Assembly: GCA_041447245.1 (NCBI GenBank)
Contig: JBGMEA010000008.1
Span: 62,001-126,000, forward strand
Direction: 5' to 3'
Length of the DNA: 64,000 bases
Source of the DNA: JBGMEA01 sp041447245
GTDB lineage: Bacteria; Bacillota; Clostridia; Eubacteriales; Anaerofustaceae
The stretch's first letter is position 1. Every line of letters begins with the position of its first letter. Both the position numbers and the translations under genes were made by a program. Under the pieces are notes generated by a model. That model did not search any database. It was not told the DNA's origin and saw nothing but the letters and a program-made list of their open reading frames with translations. This document shows positions 18,424 through 28,600 of the stretch, piece after piece.

Positions 18424-18494
18424 AAAGATGCCTTTCTTTGTTTCTTTTTTATATCATATTAATATGTTAATACCAGTAGTAGGGGATATGGATA

Positions 18495-18503
18495 TGTTGA
18501 TAA
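18495..18503 (-). promoter_or_regulatory. DnaA box between dnaA and dnaN
   Basis: TGTTGATAA on the + strand is the complement of the consensus box TTATCAACA. The same interval has the palindrome TGCATAAGTTATGCA (18570-18584) beside the dnaA stop and is AT-rich, as origin regions often are. Confidence 0.6.
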
Positions 18504-18587
18504 CTCTTCAAAGGCTTTCTCTGTCTGCAATTCTACAAAAAAGAGAACGGATAGGTTGTCGAAAAAACGTGCATAAGTTATGCATAA

Positions 18588-19925
18588 TTAATTATTATTT
18601 TTTATCTCTGTTATAATATACGATAATTCTTTCTTAAAATTATCATCTTCTTCGGATTTATCTTTTACTTTTCCACAGGCATGAATGACTGTGGAATAAT
18701 CTCTTCCCCCAAAACTGTCACCGATATTCTGTAACGAAAGATCAGTCAGTTCTCGCATTAAATACATGCCGATCTGTCGGGCATTTGCAATGTTCATCGT
18801 ACGTTTTGACGATAAAATGTCACCATAGGAAACATTGTAATATTTCGAAACGGTCTGAATAATCAATTCCGAGGAAATTCTTTTTTCTGTGCTCGCAAAC
18901 ATATCTTTTAAACTCTCATTCAATTTCTGTATTGTGAGAGGCTTTTGTTCCATTTCGCAAAGCACCTTGACTTTCAGAAGAACACCTTCCAATTCTCTGA
19001 TATTGCTCACGACTTTTTCAGCAATGTACTCCAATATTTCGTTGCTGACTTCAAAATTTTCGTCTTCGGCTTTTCGTCTCAAAATCGCCACTCTGGTTTC
19101 GAAATTAGGCGGGGCGATATCACAGGATAATCCCCATTCGAAACGGGAACGAAGCCGTTCTTCCAGATTCGGAATATCTTTCGGAGGTTTATCGGAAGTG
19201 AGAATAATTTGTTTTCCGGCATTGTATAAATCATTGAATGTATGGAAAAATTCTTCCTGTGTTCCTTCTTTTCCGGAAAGGAACTGAATATCATCCACAA
19301 GCAGCACGTCCACATTCCGGTATTTATTGCGGAATTGAATGTTGCTTTCTCTGCGGATGGCATCGATGAATTCGTTTGTGAATTTCTCGCTTGAGACAAA
19401 CGATACTTTGAAATGTTCGTTTTCGCTTAAAATGTGCTGTGCGATTGCCTGCATCAAATGTGTTTTTCCCAACCCGACTCCGCCGTAGATAAACAGCGGA
19501 TTATATTTTTTCCCGGGCGATTGACTGACCGCCAGAGATGCGGCATGTGCCAGCCGATTATTGGTGCCGACCACAAAGGTATCAAACGTATATTTCGGAT
19601 TGAAAGAATAAGCAGACTGTTTTTCCGCATACGAAGAAAAGCTTTGTTCTTTTTCGGCAATCGGCCGGGAATATTCGCTGTCATCCGTAACGTATTTTAC
19701 GGTTACATTCTTTCCACCGGTTGCGTAACGCAAAGCTTTCACAATTAAATAATGATACATATTTTCAATTGCGGTTTTTTTATATTCTTCCGCAATTTTT
19801 AAAACAAAAGTTTCATTTGTGGAATGAACGGGCAGTATCGGTTCGATATATTCCTGAAAAACGATCGGTGTCAATTCTTCTTTAATATACTCCAGCGCAT
19901 TGTCCCATACCGATTGTGTTGACAT
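18588..19925 (-). CDS. dnaA: Chromosomal replication initiator DnaA
   Basis: A 445-residue DnaA. The start is ATG 19925, with GGGAGG upstream and the typical STQSVWDNALEYIKEELTP beginning. Domain III has Walker A GGVGLGKTHLMQ and Walker B LLVDDIQFL. Domain IV ends with the DnaA-box-binding signature GGRDYSTVIHA. It binds 9-mers at the origin and opens DNA for replication. Upstream DnaA boxes at 19946-20087 suggest both autoregulation and origin function. Confidence 0.98.
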   Translation of the reverse strand: MSTQSVWDNALEYIKEELTPIVFQEYIEPILPVHSTNETFVLKIAEEYKKTAIENMYHYLIVKALRYATGGKNVTVKYVTDDSEYSRPIAEKEQSFSSYAEKQSAYSFNPKYTFDTFVVGTNNRLAHAASLAVSQSPGKKYNPLFIYGGVGLGKTHLMQAIAQHILSENEHFKVSFVSSEKFTNEFIDAIRRESNIQFRNKYRNVDVLLVDDIQFLSGKEGTQEEFFHTFNDLYNAGKQIILTSDKPPKDIPNLEERLRSRFEWGLSCDIAPPNFETRVAILRRKAEDENFEVSNEILEYIAEKVVSNIRELEGVLLKVKVLCEMEQKPLTIQKLNESLKDMFASTEKRISSELIIQTVSKYYNVSYGDILSSKRTMNIANARQIGMYLMRELTDLSLQNIGDSFGGRDYSTVIHACGKVKDKSEEDDNFKKELSYIITEIKNNN

Positions 19926-20385
19926 GATGTCCTCCCGTAAAAAAGTTATCAACATATCCGATCAAGAAATTAGGAGAAAATCGAGTAATTTGGCTGAAAA
20001 AAACAACTTCCGCAAAGTTGTTGATAACCCGATAACCTCATTGTTGATATGTTAATATCTTATCAAAAAGCATTCGTTTTATCAACAGGAAAAAAGAAAT
20101 ATAAAGAATTATAAATTTCGAATATAATATTTGTAAACTGAAAACCGAAAGGCGGACTGATTTTAACTTGTTTTGCGGTATATCAAAAAAATACAATCCG
20201 CAGGATTGCAGGGAAACGGGAAAGATTTATCTGCCGGAATAGTTTATTCAAAAAAACACATAATTCTGTGTTATAATGTAACCCGATAAAAGCCAGATAC
20301 AAAATTCATTGTTTCATTTAAAAAAAAGTGCACGATTTTCCTTTGTTATCGTTTAAAATAAAAATACTGCAAAGGAGGGGTTTTA
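19926..20385. other. Probable origin of replication (oriC) region
   Basis: Within 460 non-coding bp upstream of dnaA lie TTATCAACA at 19946-19954 and 20079-20087, its complement TGTTGATAA at 20019-20027, and one-mismatch boxes at 20042-20050 and 20060-20068. AT-rich sequence at about 20095-20135 could be the unwinding element. Box clustering beside dnaA is the usual oriC signature. The right part (20230-20385) holds the promoter region for the HAD gene, including TATAAT near 20272. Strand-composition skew would be the decisive test. Confidence 0.75.
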
Positions 20386-21057
20386 TTGAAACTTGCAATT
20401 TTTGATTTTGACGGCACCTTGTTTCCTATGGATACATTGCCTTATTTGATGCGTCAATGGAGCAGACTGCATTATCCGAAGATCCCGTTTCTGCGTACAT
20501 GGTGCTCCGTGGCGGCTCTGTATGTCAGGTATAAAACGGGACGTTCCGGAAAATTAACCAGAGAACAGATCAGAAACATGGCGATGGATCGTTTCAATCG
20601 AATCTTCAATGGAATGAGCCAACAGCAAATCCACGCATTTTTTTCCGTATGTGCAGAAAGAATCATTCCGCAGCTTAACGAGCCGGTTGTGAAAGAATTG
20701 CAGGAGCGTAAAGCCGAAGGCTGCCATATTGTTTTGCTGTCCGGTTGCTATGCGACGCTGCTTTCCATGATCGGCAGCCGATACGGAGTCGATCATGTTA
20801 TCGGAACGGAAATGCATTTCAAAGAAGAGATCATCGATCTGACAAAGCCGTTGGTTGTCATTACCGGTCAGCAAAAGATGCAGCAGATTCGTCAGCACTA
20901 TTCCGACGGCAGAGTGGATTGGGAATCCAGTTATGCCTATGCGGACAGCTCTTCCGATCTTCCTGTTTTGGAAGCGGTCGGATATCCTGTCGCTGTGAAC
21001 CCCGAAGCCAAATTAAGAGCAATTGCCGAAGAAAAAAACTGGAAAATCATCCAATAA
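20386..21057 (+). CDS. HAD-IB-type phosphatase
   Basis: A 223-residue haloacid dehalogenase-fold hydrolase. Motif I is DFDGTL (nucleophile Asp7, acid Asp9), motif II is LLSGC, a Lys follows in QQKMQQI, and motif IV is YADSSSDLPVL. This matches phosphoserine-phosphatase-like HAD-IB enzymes; the substrate is unknown. Translation starts at TTG 20386, because AAAGGAGGGG lies at ideal distance and motif I begins at residue 6. Confidence 0.9.
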   Translation: MKLAIFDFDGTLFPMDTLPYLMRQWSRLHYPKIPFLRTWCSVAALYVRYKTGRSGKLTREQIRNMAMDRFNRIFNGMSQQQIHAFFSVCAERIIPQLNEPVVKELQERKAEGCHIVLLSGCYATLLSMIGSRYGVDHVIGTEMHFKEEIIDLTKPLVVITGQQKMQQIRQHYSDGRVDWESSYAYADSSSDLPVLEAVGYPVAVNPEAKLRAIAEEKNWKIIQ

Positions 21058-21162
21058 TAACATGGATGACTTTTCGTCAGAAAAACGAGGAAATTGTTCC
21101 TGCAGCACGTTTCAGTTCTTGCTAAAATCGAAAACTCTTAAAACAATAAAAGGAAATAACGA

Positions 21163-21898
21163 ATGCAAGTATCTTTCGAGCAAAGAGGGAGAGCAGATGC
21201 ACCCATGATTCTGTTTATTCACGGCGGAGGAATGGACAGCACGGTATGGGAAAGCAGCATGGATTTTTTTCAGTCCTATCATTGTGTCACGGTTGACTTG
21301 CCGGAACATGGGAAAAGTGCTTCCTGCAAACCATTTTCCATTGCTGAAAGTGCCGGATGTATCGCAGAATTCATAAAAACCAATGCTTCTTTCGGCAGAG
21401 CGCATCTCGTCGGACATTCTTTGGGTGGAGTTGTGTTGATCGAGTTGTTACGCTCCAGCCCGGAGCTGATTGACCATGCCGTTGTATGCAGCGGAAATTT
21501 ACGTCCGTCTTTTCTTTATACGGTCGGTTCAAATAAATTATTTTGCAAATTCGTCAGCGCAGTCAACAGAAAGCGATATCAAAAAGACTATGTGAATCCG
21601 GAAATGCTTCAAAGGGTATATCGCGAAATGAGGCAATATTCCATCCTTGCGAACAAACCTTCCGACAGCTGAGATTCCGATCTTACTGCTCGCGGGAGAA
21701 AAGGAACCGAAGTTCGTAAAAGAATCCAATCGGGATTTGGCGGAGATCCTTCCCAACGCAAAAAATGCAATCATCTCAAATGCGAATCATGATTACCCAT
21801 GGAAAGAAAGCATGCTTCTCAATTCAATTGTCGATCATTGGATTCATGATTGTCTCCAAAATAACGAACGGATCATACAGGTCAACCAAAGCAAATAA
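21163..21898 (+). pseudogene. Alpha/beta hydrolase, frameshifted
   Basis: The first frame (21163-21672) encodes an alpha/beta-hydrolase N-terminus: LFIHGGGMDSTVWE with the oxyanion-hole HGGG, and nucleophile elbow GHSLGG. It stops at 21670-21672 after ANKPSDS. The second frame (about 21650-21898, shifted by +1) carries the expected continuation, LLLAGEKE with the acid region, then NANHDYPW with the catalytic His. Together they make a normal-sized hydrolase of about 245 residues, so a small indel lies at about 21647-21672. It could be a sequencing error or a true lesion. The substrate is unknown. Confidence 0.8.
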
Positions 21899-21929
21899 GG
21901 CGCGATCGGACATGAAATCCGAGGAATAA

Positions 21930-21960
21930 AAAAACAGCCGAAATTTTTTTCGGCTGTTTT
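21930..21960. terminator. Bidirectional terminator between hydrolase and rpsR
   Basis: AAAACAGCCGAAA and TTTCGGCTGTTTT pair around a T-loop, with A- and T-runs outside. It lies directly after the rpsR stop and can end transcripts from both sides. Confidence 0.85.
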
Positions 21961-21962
21961 GA

Positions 21963-22211
21963 TTATTCCGTTGTATACGGCAGCAGAGCAATATTTCGTG
22001 CAATCTTGATTGCATTCGTTACTTCTCTCTGGTGCTGTGCACAGGTGCCGGTTGCTCTTCGCGGCAAAATTTTGAAACGTTCCGATACATATTTTTTCAA
22101 GAGTTTTACGTCTTTATAATCAATGTGATCTATTTTGTTTTCGCAGAAATAACAAACTTTCTTTCTGCGTCTGTACATTTCTTTGCCGGATTCTCTGTCT
22201 CTGTTCTGCAT
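21963..22211 (-). CDS. rpsR: 30S ribosomal protein bS18
   Basis: An 82-residue basic protein with the bS18 pattern: RRRKKVCYFC, IDYKDVKLLKKYVSERFKI and LPRRATGTCAQHQREV. It binds bS6 on the platform of the small subunit. It is the last gene of the conserved rpsF-ssb-rpsR operon. GGAAAGGAG precedes the ATG. The Cys pair (CYFC) is kept, as in zinc-type S18. Confidence 0.97.
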   Translation of the reverse strand: MQNRDRESGKEMYRRRKKVCYFCENKIDHIDYKDVKLLKKYVSERFKILPRRATGTCAQHQREVTNAIKIARNIALLPYTTE

Positions 22212-22231
22212 GAGAATGTCTCCTTTCCGAA

Positions 22232-22645
22232 TTAAAATGGAACATCCAAATCATCGATCTCCTCAAACCCATCCATCGGGACGCCGAAATTGTCGTTGTC
22301 ACCGTAATTGTTTCTCGGAGAATCGGACTTGGAGCCAATAAAGTGCACTTCATCCGCCACGACTTCCGTTACATATCGTTTGCTTCCGTCGTTGGCATCA
22401 TAACTTCTGGTTTGAATACGTCCGCTCACTGCGACCTGACTGCCTTTGGCCAGGTACTTTCCGCACAGTTCCGCTGTCTTTCTCCATGCGACAACCGGAA
22501 TGAAGTCCGCTTCTTTCTGGCCGTCCTTATTTTTGAATGTGCGGTCGATCGCAAGCGTAAAACTTGCTACCGGTGTGCCGTTCTGCAGATATTTCACATC
22601 GGGATCTCTGGTGAGTCTTCCGATCAGAATTGCTTTGTTTAACAT
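22232..22645 (-). CDS. ssb: Single-stranded DNA-binding protein
   Basis: A 137-residue OB-fold protein beginning MLNKAILIGRLTRDPDVKY, with GTPVASFTLAID and the acidic tail ending DDLDVPF, which docks partner proteins. ATG 22645 is preferred to an in-frame TTG two codons earlier because family members begin M-L/I-N. It lies between rpsF and rpsR as in other Bacillota. Confidence 0.97.
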   Translation of the reverse strand: MLNKAILIGRLTRDPDVKYLQNGTPVASFTLAIDRTFKNKDGQKEADFIPVVAWRKTAELCGKYLAKGSQVAVSGRIQTRSYDANDGSKRYVTEVVADEVHFIGSKSDSPRNNYGDNDNFGVPMDGFEEIDDLDVPF

Positions 22646-22660
22646 AATCAAATACCGCCG

Positions 22661-22945
22661 CTATTTTTCTTTCTTGATGATAATGCCTCTGAGTATGTTT
22701 TCGGTAATTCGGAAAATGTGGTTCAGTTCATCAAGCACTTTGGGTTCCGCATTGAATTGAATCAATACATAATAACCGTCGCGCACTTTGTCGATTTCGT
22801 AAGCCAGGCGTTTTTTGCCCCATTCTTCGATTTCCGTCACAGTACCCGCTGTTTCAATTACCCCTTTGACCTTTTCGATGTAAGGTTTTACCTCTTCTTC
22901 GGTCATGTTCGGGTGCACAATGAAAAGCGTTTCGTAAGACGTCAT
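22661..22945 (-). CDS. rpsF: 30S ribosomal protein bS6
   Basis: A 94-residue bS6 with the SYETLFIVHPNMTEEEVK beginning, EWGKKRLAYEID in the middle and the usual basic end. ATG 22945 is chosen because AAGGAGG lies 8 nt upstream; the in-frame GTG at 22954 overlaps that ribosome site. It is first in the rpsF-ssb-rpsR operon. In other bacteria the S6:S18 complex binds the rpsF leader to regulate it; I could not confirm such a site here. Confidence 0.96.
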   Translation of the reverse strand: MTSYETLFIVHPNMTEEEVKPYIEKVKGVIETAGTVTEIEEWGKKRLAYEIDKVRDGYYVLIQFNAEPKVLDELNHIFRITENILRGIIIKKEK

Positions 22946-22978
22946 ATCAGTCACCTCCTTATGGACTCAGGGGGACAG

Positions 22979-23007
22979 CAAAAAAGCTTATCCCCAAGGA
23001 TTTAAGC
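22979..23007 (-). terminator. Terminator after the DUF951 gene
   Basis: On the minus strand GCTTA...TCC pairs with GGATAAGC and is followed by six T. It separates the CvpA/MscS/DUF951 unit from rpsF. Confidence 0.6.
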
Positions 23008-23018
23008 ACTTCAGTTTA

Positions 23019-23234
23019 TCATACTTCATCCGTTTTTTCAATTGTTTTCTCACTTTTGAGGATTTTTTTGATGCCCTTTTCAAATTTTCCGCGCGGCAGC
23101 ATGACTATCCGTTCGCATTGCACACACTTAATTTTGATATCTGCGCCCATGCGGATTATTTCCCATTCGTTGGAACCGCACGGATGTTGTTTTTTCATGA
23201 TCACATGATCATAGATTCCGTAATCGCCGTTCAT
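23019..23234 (-). CDS. DUF951 family protein
   Basis: A 71-residue protein with the DUF951 signature VIMKKQHPCGSNEWEIIRMG followed by DIKIKCVQCERIVMLPR; the Cys residues could hold zinc or contact RNA. Its ATG overlaps the TGA of the upstream MscS gene (ATGA), so translation is coupled. DUF951 genes lie near rpsF and mscS-like genes in many Bacillota, as here. The function is unknown. Confidence 0.92.
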   Translation of the reverse strand: MNGDYGIYDHVIMKKQHPCGSNEWEIIRMGADIKIKCVQCERIVMLPRGKFEKGIKKILKSEKTIEKTDEV

Positions 23235-24082
23235 TTTGTTTCTCTGTTCTGAATCGTCAGATTCGTGTTTTGTTCCAGTCGGATTCCTTCCGTTCGGAAT
23301 CGTTCCAGCAGCTGTTGTTTCAGAAAACGCTCCGCATCCCATTGTTCCATGCATTTTGTTGTGGCATAAACACGGAACGTCACACCGCTTGCGCTGATCT
23401 GCTGAATCCCCAGACAATAAGGTCCGTCCGTAAAGCGGTCATCCGAAGAGGCTGTTTTGCAGACTTCCCTGAGCGCTGTTTCCGCCCGCCGAATATCCGC
23501 ATCGTAATCAATCCCCACATCAAACATCACCCGCTGATCTTTTCTGGAATGATTGGTAATCGCAGAAATCGTTCCGTTGTGCACGCTGTGCACGTCTCCG
23601 TTGAAATCCGCAATCGTCGTCGTGCGGATTCCGATGGATTCCACCACCCCATCGTACTTGTCTATGGTAATATAGTCCCCTACATTGTATTGATCCTCGA
23701 AAATAATGAAAAAACCCGCCACAATGTCTTCAATCATGCCCTTCATTCCCAAACTGAGAATAATTCCGCCGATTCCCGCAATCGTCAGAATCGAGCTGAT
23801 ATTGATGAATTGGCCGAGTATCACCATGATCGCAATGAAATACAGAATATATCTCACCGCATTCTTTGTGATTCCCTTCAGGGTGGCTCTGCGGGAAGAG
23901 TCAATGCGCGATTTGAACAAAGGTCTGTTTTCCGAAAACAGTTTATTAATCAGTTTTGAAACAATCAGATTTAAAATGATCGTAACTGCAACAACAATGG
24001 CCACGACCGATAAATCATCCAAAACGCCGATCGCAGCGCCGTATTTTTGAAGAACCCCGTCAGACAGATATTGACTGATCAT
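23231..24082 (-). CDS. MscS-family small-conductance mechanosensitive channel
   Basis: A 283-residue membrane channel with transmembrane helices at about residues 20-45, 75-95 and 100-125. The third carries the Gly/Ala-rich pore helix (GIGGIILSLGMKGMIEDIVAGF). The MscS beta domain follows with FEDQYNVGDYITIDKYDGVVESIGIRTTTI. It releases solutes under hypo-osmotic shock. It sits 4 bp after the CvpA-like gene and overlaps the DUF951 gene, forming one operon. Confidence 0.93.
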   Translation of the reverse strand: MISQYLSDGVLQKYGAAIGVLDDLSVVAIVVAVTIILNLIVSKLINKLFSENRPLFKSRIDSSRRATLKGITKNAVRYILYFIAIMVILGQFINISSILTIAGIGGIILSLGMKGMIEDIVAGFFIIFEDQYNVGDYITIDKYDGVVESIGIRTTTIADFNGDVHSVHNGTISAITNHSRKDQRVMFDVGIDYDADIRRAETALREVCKTASSDDRFTDGPYCLGIQQISASGVTFRVYATTKCMEQWDAERFLKQQLLERFRTEGIRLEQNTNLTIQNRETK

Positions 24083-24086
24083 TGCG

Positions 24087-24752
24087 TCACCCGAATAAAA
24101 ATCCCAAATAGAAATATTTGATCAAAAATGAATTATTGATGGCAGTGGACAGAGTGACCGCTCCAAGCATCAGATTCGCAAAATAGAGAATCGTCGCAAA
24201 CAGGCAGCAGATAATCGCGCCTTTCAGCAATCCCACAAGCAGCCCGCCTGCCTTGTTGAATGTTTTGAGGACAGGCAAGGAGGTCAGCTTATCCAAAACA
24301 AAAATCAGAATGTTTCCTACAATCAGTATTGCAAGGAAGATTGCAAGGAAGCAGATCACCAATACCAAAAAATCGGAAATATTCTGTGCCAGAATTGCCG
24401 TCACATCCCCGACGGTTTTATCCGCGGTACTCACAAAATTGTTGATCAGATTCTGCAGAGAGACCGGCACATTGTATAATTGCGAAGAATTTGTCCAGGA
24501 TGCTCCCGACACGGCGGAGCCTCCGAAAATCACTGTCAGTTTATCCGATACAAAACCGTGCAGCTGACTGACCCAATGGCTGTTTTGAGATACATAATCC
24601 GCAAGCTGCTGGCTGAAGATTTTTGCAAGCACCAATCCTCCGATAATCAGGAAGAATGAGAGAAAGGATTTGACAAACCCTTCCGACAATCCTCTGACCG
24701 CGCTTGCAAGCAATATAACAACGATCACAATGTCGATCCATGAAAAATTCAT
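24087..24752 (-). CDS. cvpA: CvpA-family membrane protein
   Basis: A 221-residue membrane protein that starts with the CvpA pattern WIDIVIVVILLASAVRGLSEGF and has three to four further hydrophobic segments. AGGGAGG precedes ATG 24752, which I prefer to the upstream in-frame start. CvpA homologues are linked to colicin V export and to cell-envelope resilience; the role here is not known. It opens the operon with the MscS and DUF951 genes. Confidence 0.88.
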   Translation of the reverse strand: MNFSWIDIVIVVILLASAVRGLSEGFVKSFLSFFLIIGGLVLAKIFSQQLADYVSQNSHWVSQLHGFVSDKLTVIFGGSAVSGASWTNSSQLYNVPVSLQNLINNFVSTADKTVGDVTAILAQNISDFLVLVICFLAIFLAILIVGNILIFVLDKLTSLPVLKTFNKAGGLLVGLLKGAIICCLFATILYFANLMLGAVTLSTAINNSFLIKYFYLGFLFG

Positions 24753-25007
24753 GATGAGCCTCCCTGCCGGTTTGTTCAACGCCGACTGTATTTGTTTGTA
24801 TTATATCATAATATGGCATAAAAATAATAGCGAAAAGGACAGGACGCTGCTGCTGCAAATGTTTGAGTAACAAAATAATACAGCAAAATGAGACGGGAAA
24901 GATGCCTGTTCCTGCAAAAAAATCAACCCAAACGATAATATCAATTTGAGTTGATTCTTGTGTATCCGACAAAGATAAAAAAGTGTCAGGTTAAGAGGAA
25001 TGCTTTG

Positions 25008-25193
25008 TTAGAACATGTTTTGATCGGATTTGCCGTCAGAATGTTTCATTGAGTCTAAGGATTCTGTCCAATCCTCATTCGTATCATTTTGTTTTTTTCC
25101 GATACAAGACGAGTTGATACCGTCCCTTACCCCATATCTGACGGCAAAATATAAAAGTACTCCTGAGATCAGTACCAATAAACTTGGTGCCAT
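25008..25193 (-). CDS. Small single-pass membrane protein
   Basis: A 61-residue frame with GGGAGC upstream. Residues 2-20 (PSLLVLISGVLLYFAVRYG) form a transmembrane helix, followed by GVRDGINSSCIGKK and a polar, acidic tail. The layout of one helix then a GVRDGINSS-like stretch resembles small hypothetical proteins I have seen in Bacillota, but I cannot name a family. The surrounding DNA has no other gene. Confidence 0.55.
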   Translation of the reverse strand: MAPSLLVLISGVLLYFAVRYGVRDGINSSCIGKKQNDTNEDWTESLDSMKHSDGKSDQNMF

Positions 25194-25623
25194 TGCTCTC
25201 AGCTCCCTTTCGTTTTGATTATTTCAAAATAGTAATGATTGTGTGGTGTGTGAGTGCTTATTAAGAAATAGAGCCTCCGCCATTATAATACCATTCCATG
25301 TAGTTATGGACGGTTAATTGTGTCACGGTGCGGGTCAATGATTTTACACAGACAAGAGTGGAATCAACTTTTGTTCTATTCCCGTCCCCTCCGATCTTTC
25401 ATCTATTTCATGAAAATAAAGCTGTATCGCGATATGTTCAATCATAACCTCTGTTATAAATAACGCAGAAGTCAGCTCTTTCATAACACTGTTTGACGCA
25501 TTTTTTAATTAACATGGATTCGTCAAATGATTGTGACTTACGACAGCAGCGTTTGTTGCGTTGTATCAACCGATTCATGGAAAAATATCAAAACAGAAAA
25601 CAACTTGATATTGGGAAAAATAC
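25194..25623. other. Intergenic stretch with no convincing gene
   Basis: About 430 bp. A short + strand frame (25493-25747) overlaps the 3' end of the activase gene on the other strand, has no good ribosome site and looks like chance. I see no RNA gene or repeat. Confidence 0.5.
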
Positions 25624-25667
25624 AAAAACACGACCATTCAAATTAAGAGAACGGTCGCGTTTTTTAT
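25624..25667 (-). terminator. Terminator of the activase gene
   Basis: CGACCATTC pairs with GAACGGTCG (one wobble) around a 9-nt loop, with A- and T-runs on both sides, 19 bp from the activase stop at 25686. Confidence 0.75.
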
Positions 25668-25685
25668 CGATGCTTGTTTCGCTTG

Positions 25686-28600
25686 TCAATCAGTCGGTAA
25701 TTGTTCCGATTTTAGATTTTCGAAAGCAGTCGAGATCATCAGCTTGATTCGGTTCAGCTGGTTGACTTCACTCGCTCCCGGGTCATAATCGATGGCCACG
25801 ATGTTCGTGTTTTTGTTTCTTCGTTTCAGTTCTTTGATCATGCCCTTGCCTACCACGTGGTTCGGCAGGCACGCGAACGGCTGCATACAGATAATATTGT
25901 CCGCACCGGAATGGATCAATTCCGCCATTTCTCCCGTCAGCAGCCACCCTTCTCCCGTCTGATGTCCCAAAGACAGCACATCGGAAGCGTATTTGGCCAC
26001 CTGACGGATGGATGCGCCCGGTGTGAATCGTTTGCTTTTGGCCAGTGCTTTTTTCATCGCCGATTCGTAGCGTTCCAAAATATAGATGATCACATTGCTG
26101 ATGTTGCGCTTGCCTTTCGAATCCCGCAGAAGCTTCGTGTTGATCACTCCGTTGTAGGCACAGTAATACATAAAGCCCATCAGACTCGGCATCACCGCTT
26201 CCGCCCCTTCCCGTTCGACCACGTCCACGACGTTGTTGTTTGCTCCGGGGTGGAATTTTACCAGAATCTCTCCCACGAGCCCGACTCTCGGTTTGCGGGT
26301 CTCGCTGATTTCCAGTGCGTCGAAGTCCGACACGATGCCCTGAATGATTTCATGAAAATGCATTTTGCCCGAGCGGATCGACTGCAGGCATCGCTGTGAC
26401 CATTTTTCGTACAGTTCGTTGGCGCTGCCCTTGATTTTTTCGTACGGACGCACCCGATACAGCACGTTCATCAGTAAATCCCCGTAAACAAGCGCAATCA
26501 TGGCACGGTGCAAAAACGGGAGTGTATACTTGAATCCCGGGTTTTTTTCGATGCGCTGCGCACTGATCGAGATCACGGGCACCCGCTCGAACCCCGCGTC
26601 CCGCATTGCTTTTCTCAGAAAGCCGATATAATTCGTCGCGCGACAGCCGCCTCCGGTCTGCGTGATTGCCACCGAAGTGTGTTCCAAATCATATTCGCCG
26701 GACTGCAACGCCGAGATAATCTGCCCCACCACCAGTATGGCGGGATAGCAGGCATCGTTGTTCACATATTTCAGCCCCGCATCGACGGCTTTCTCGTCAT
26801 CGCACGGCAGCACCACCAGATTGTAGCCGCTCTTTTTAAAGGCTTCCTGCAGAAATTGGAAGTGGATCGGCGACATCTGCGGCGCGAGGATGGTGTGGTT
26901 CGCTTTCATTTCCTTGTCAAAGACACGTTTCGCATAGCGAAGCTCTCTGCGTTTTCTGATATATCCGCGGCTTTCCCGTTCGTTCATTGCCGCAAGCAGA
27001 GAACGCAGGCGAATACGCACGGCTCCGAGATTGTTCACTTCGTCAATTTTCAAGACCGTATAAATCTTCGAGGTTTCCGTCAAGATCTCCTGCACCTGGT
27101 CGGTCGTCACGGCATCCAGTCCGCACCCGAACGAGTTCAGTTGCACGAGTTCCAGATCGTCACGCTCCGAAACAAACGATGCCGCCGCATACAATCGGGA
27201 GTGATAGGTCCATTGGTCGACCACACGAAGCGGACGCTTCACGTTTCCGTATTGCGCCACCGCATCTTCCGTCAGCACAGCCAGTCCCATCGAGGCGATC
27301 ATGTCGGGAATTCCGTGATGGATGTACGGATCGATGTGATACGGTCTTCCTGCCAGCACGATTCCCTTTGCGTGATTTTTGTGCAGATAAGCCAGCGTCT
27401 GCTCCCCTGTTTTTTGGATATCATGTTTGAAGCGGGTCTGTTCGCGGTAGGCTTCCTCCACCGCGTGTTTCACTTCCTGTTTTCCGATTTTCCATTCCCG
27501 GAATGTTTCGGTCAACAGATCAATCAATTGGTTCTTTTTATCAATCGGCAGAAACGGATGCAGATAACGGATTCCCTCCGTTTCCCGAATCGCGTCCACG
27601 TTGTTTTTCATTACTTCGGGGTAAGAGATTACGATCGGGCAATTGTAATGGTTATCCGCACTCAGTTGTTCTTTCTTCTCGTATTTGACGGACGGGTAGA
27701 ATATCGTTCCGACGCCCTTGTCGATCAGATCGACAATATGTCCGTGCACCATCTTCGCCGGATAACAGACCGATTCCGACGGAATCGTCTCCATCCCCTT
27801 TTCATAAACCTTGTGTGAAGACGGAGAGGAAAGCATCACACGAAACTTCAGATCCGTTAACAGCGTAAACCAGAACGGGTAATCTTCATACATGTTCAAT
27901 ACACGCGGGATTCCGATTTCGCCCCGTACCGCTTTTTCTTGTTCGAGCGGTCGGTAATCAAACACCCGTTTATATTTATAGGCAAACAGATTCGGTATTT
28001 CGTTCTTTGTTTTCTCCGTTCCGGCGCCTCGCTCGCAGCGGTTTCCCGACACGAACCGTTCTCCGTTCGGAAAATGGTTGATCGTCAGAAGGCAGTGGTT
28101 TGAGCATCTCGGACAGCGGGAAATGGTCGAACGCGGTTCGAAATCCTGCAGGCGATCCTGTGAAATGAGTGTCGTTTCCGTTGCCTCTTCGACGCGTTCT
28201 TTCGCGATCAGCGCGGCGCCGAACGCCCCCATGATGCCTGCAATGTCGGGTCGGACGGCTTCGCGTTCCGTCAGCAGTTCAAAGCTGCGCAGCACGGCAT
28301 CGTTGTAAAACGTACCGCCCTGCACCACGACTTTTTCCCCCAGATCCTGCGGGCTTTTTATTTTAATGACCTTAAATAATGCATTCTTGATGACGGAATA
28401 AGACAGTCCCGCGGAAATGTCGCTCGGAGACGCCCCTTCCTTCTGCGCCTGTTTGACGCGCGAATTCATGAAAACCGTGCAGCGCGAGCCCAGATCGACG
28501 GGGTGGCGCGCAAACAGCGCCTGATTGGCGAATGTTTCTATTTCCATTCCGAGCGAACTCGCAAACGTGTCCAAAAACGATCCGCATCCCGAAGAGCAGG

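Noticed and set aside
21647..21672. Programmed +1 frameshift in the hydrolase
   Set aside because: No CTT-TGA-type slippery context or internal ribosome-site stimulator is present. A mutation or sequencing error is simpler.
25493..25747. 84-codon + strand ORF
   Set aside because: It lacks a ribosome site and overlaps the 3' end of the activase gene and its terminator.
26508..27818. Long + strand ORFs inside the activase gene and other large genes
   Set aside because: These are antisense shadows of well-supported minus-strand coding sequence, with Arg/His/Pro-rich products and no ribosome sites.
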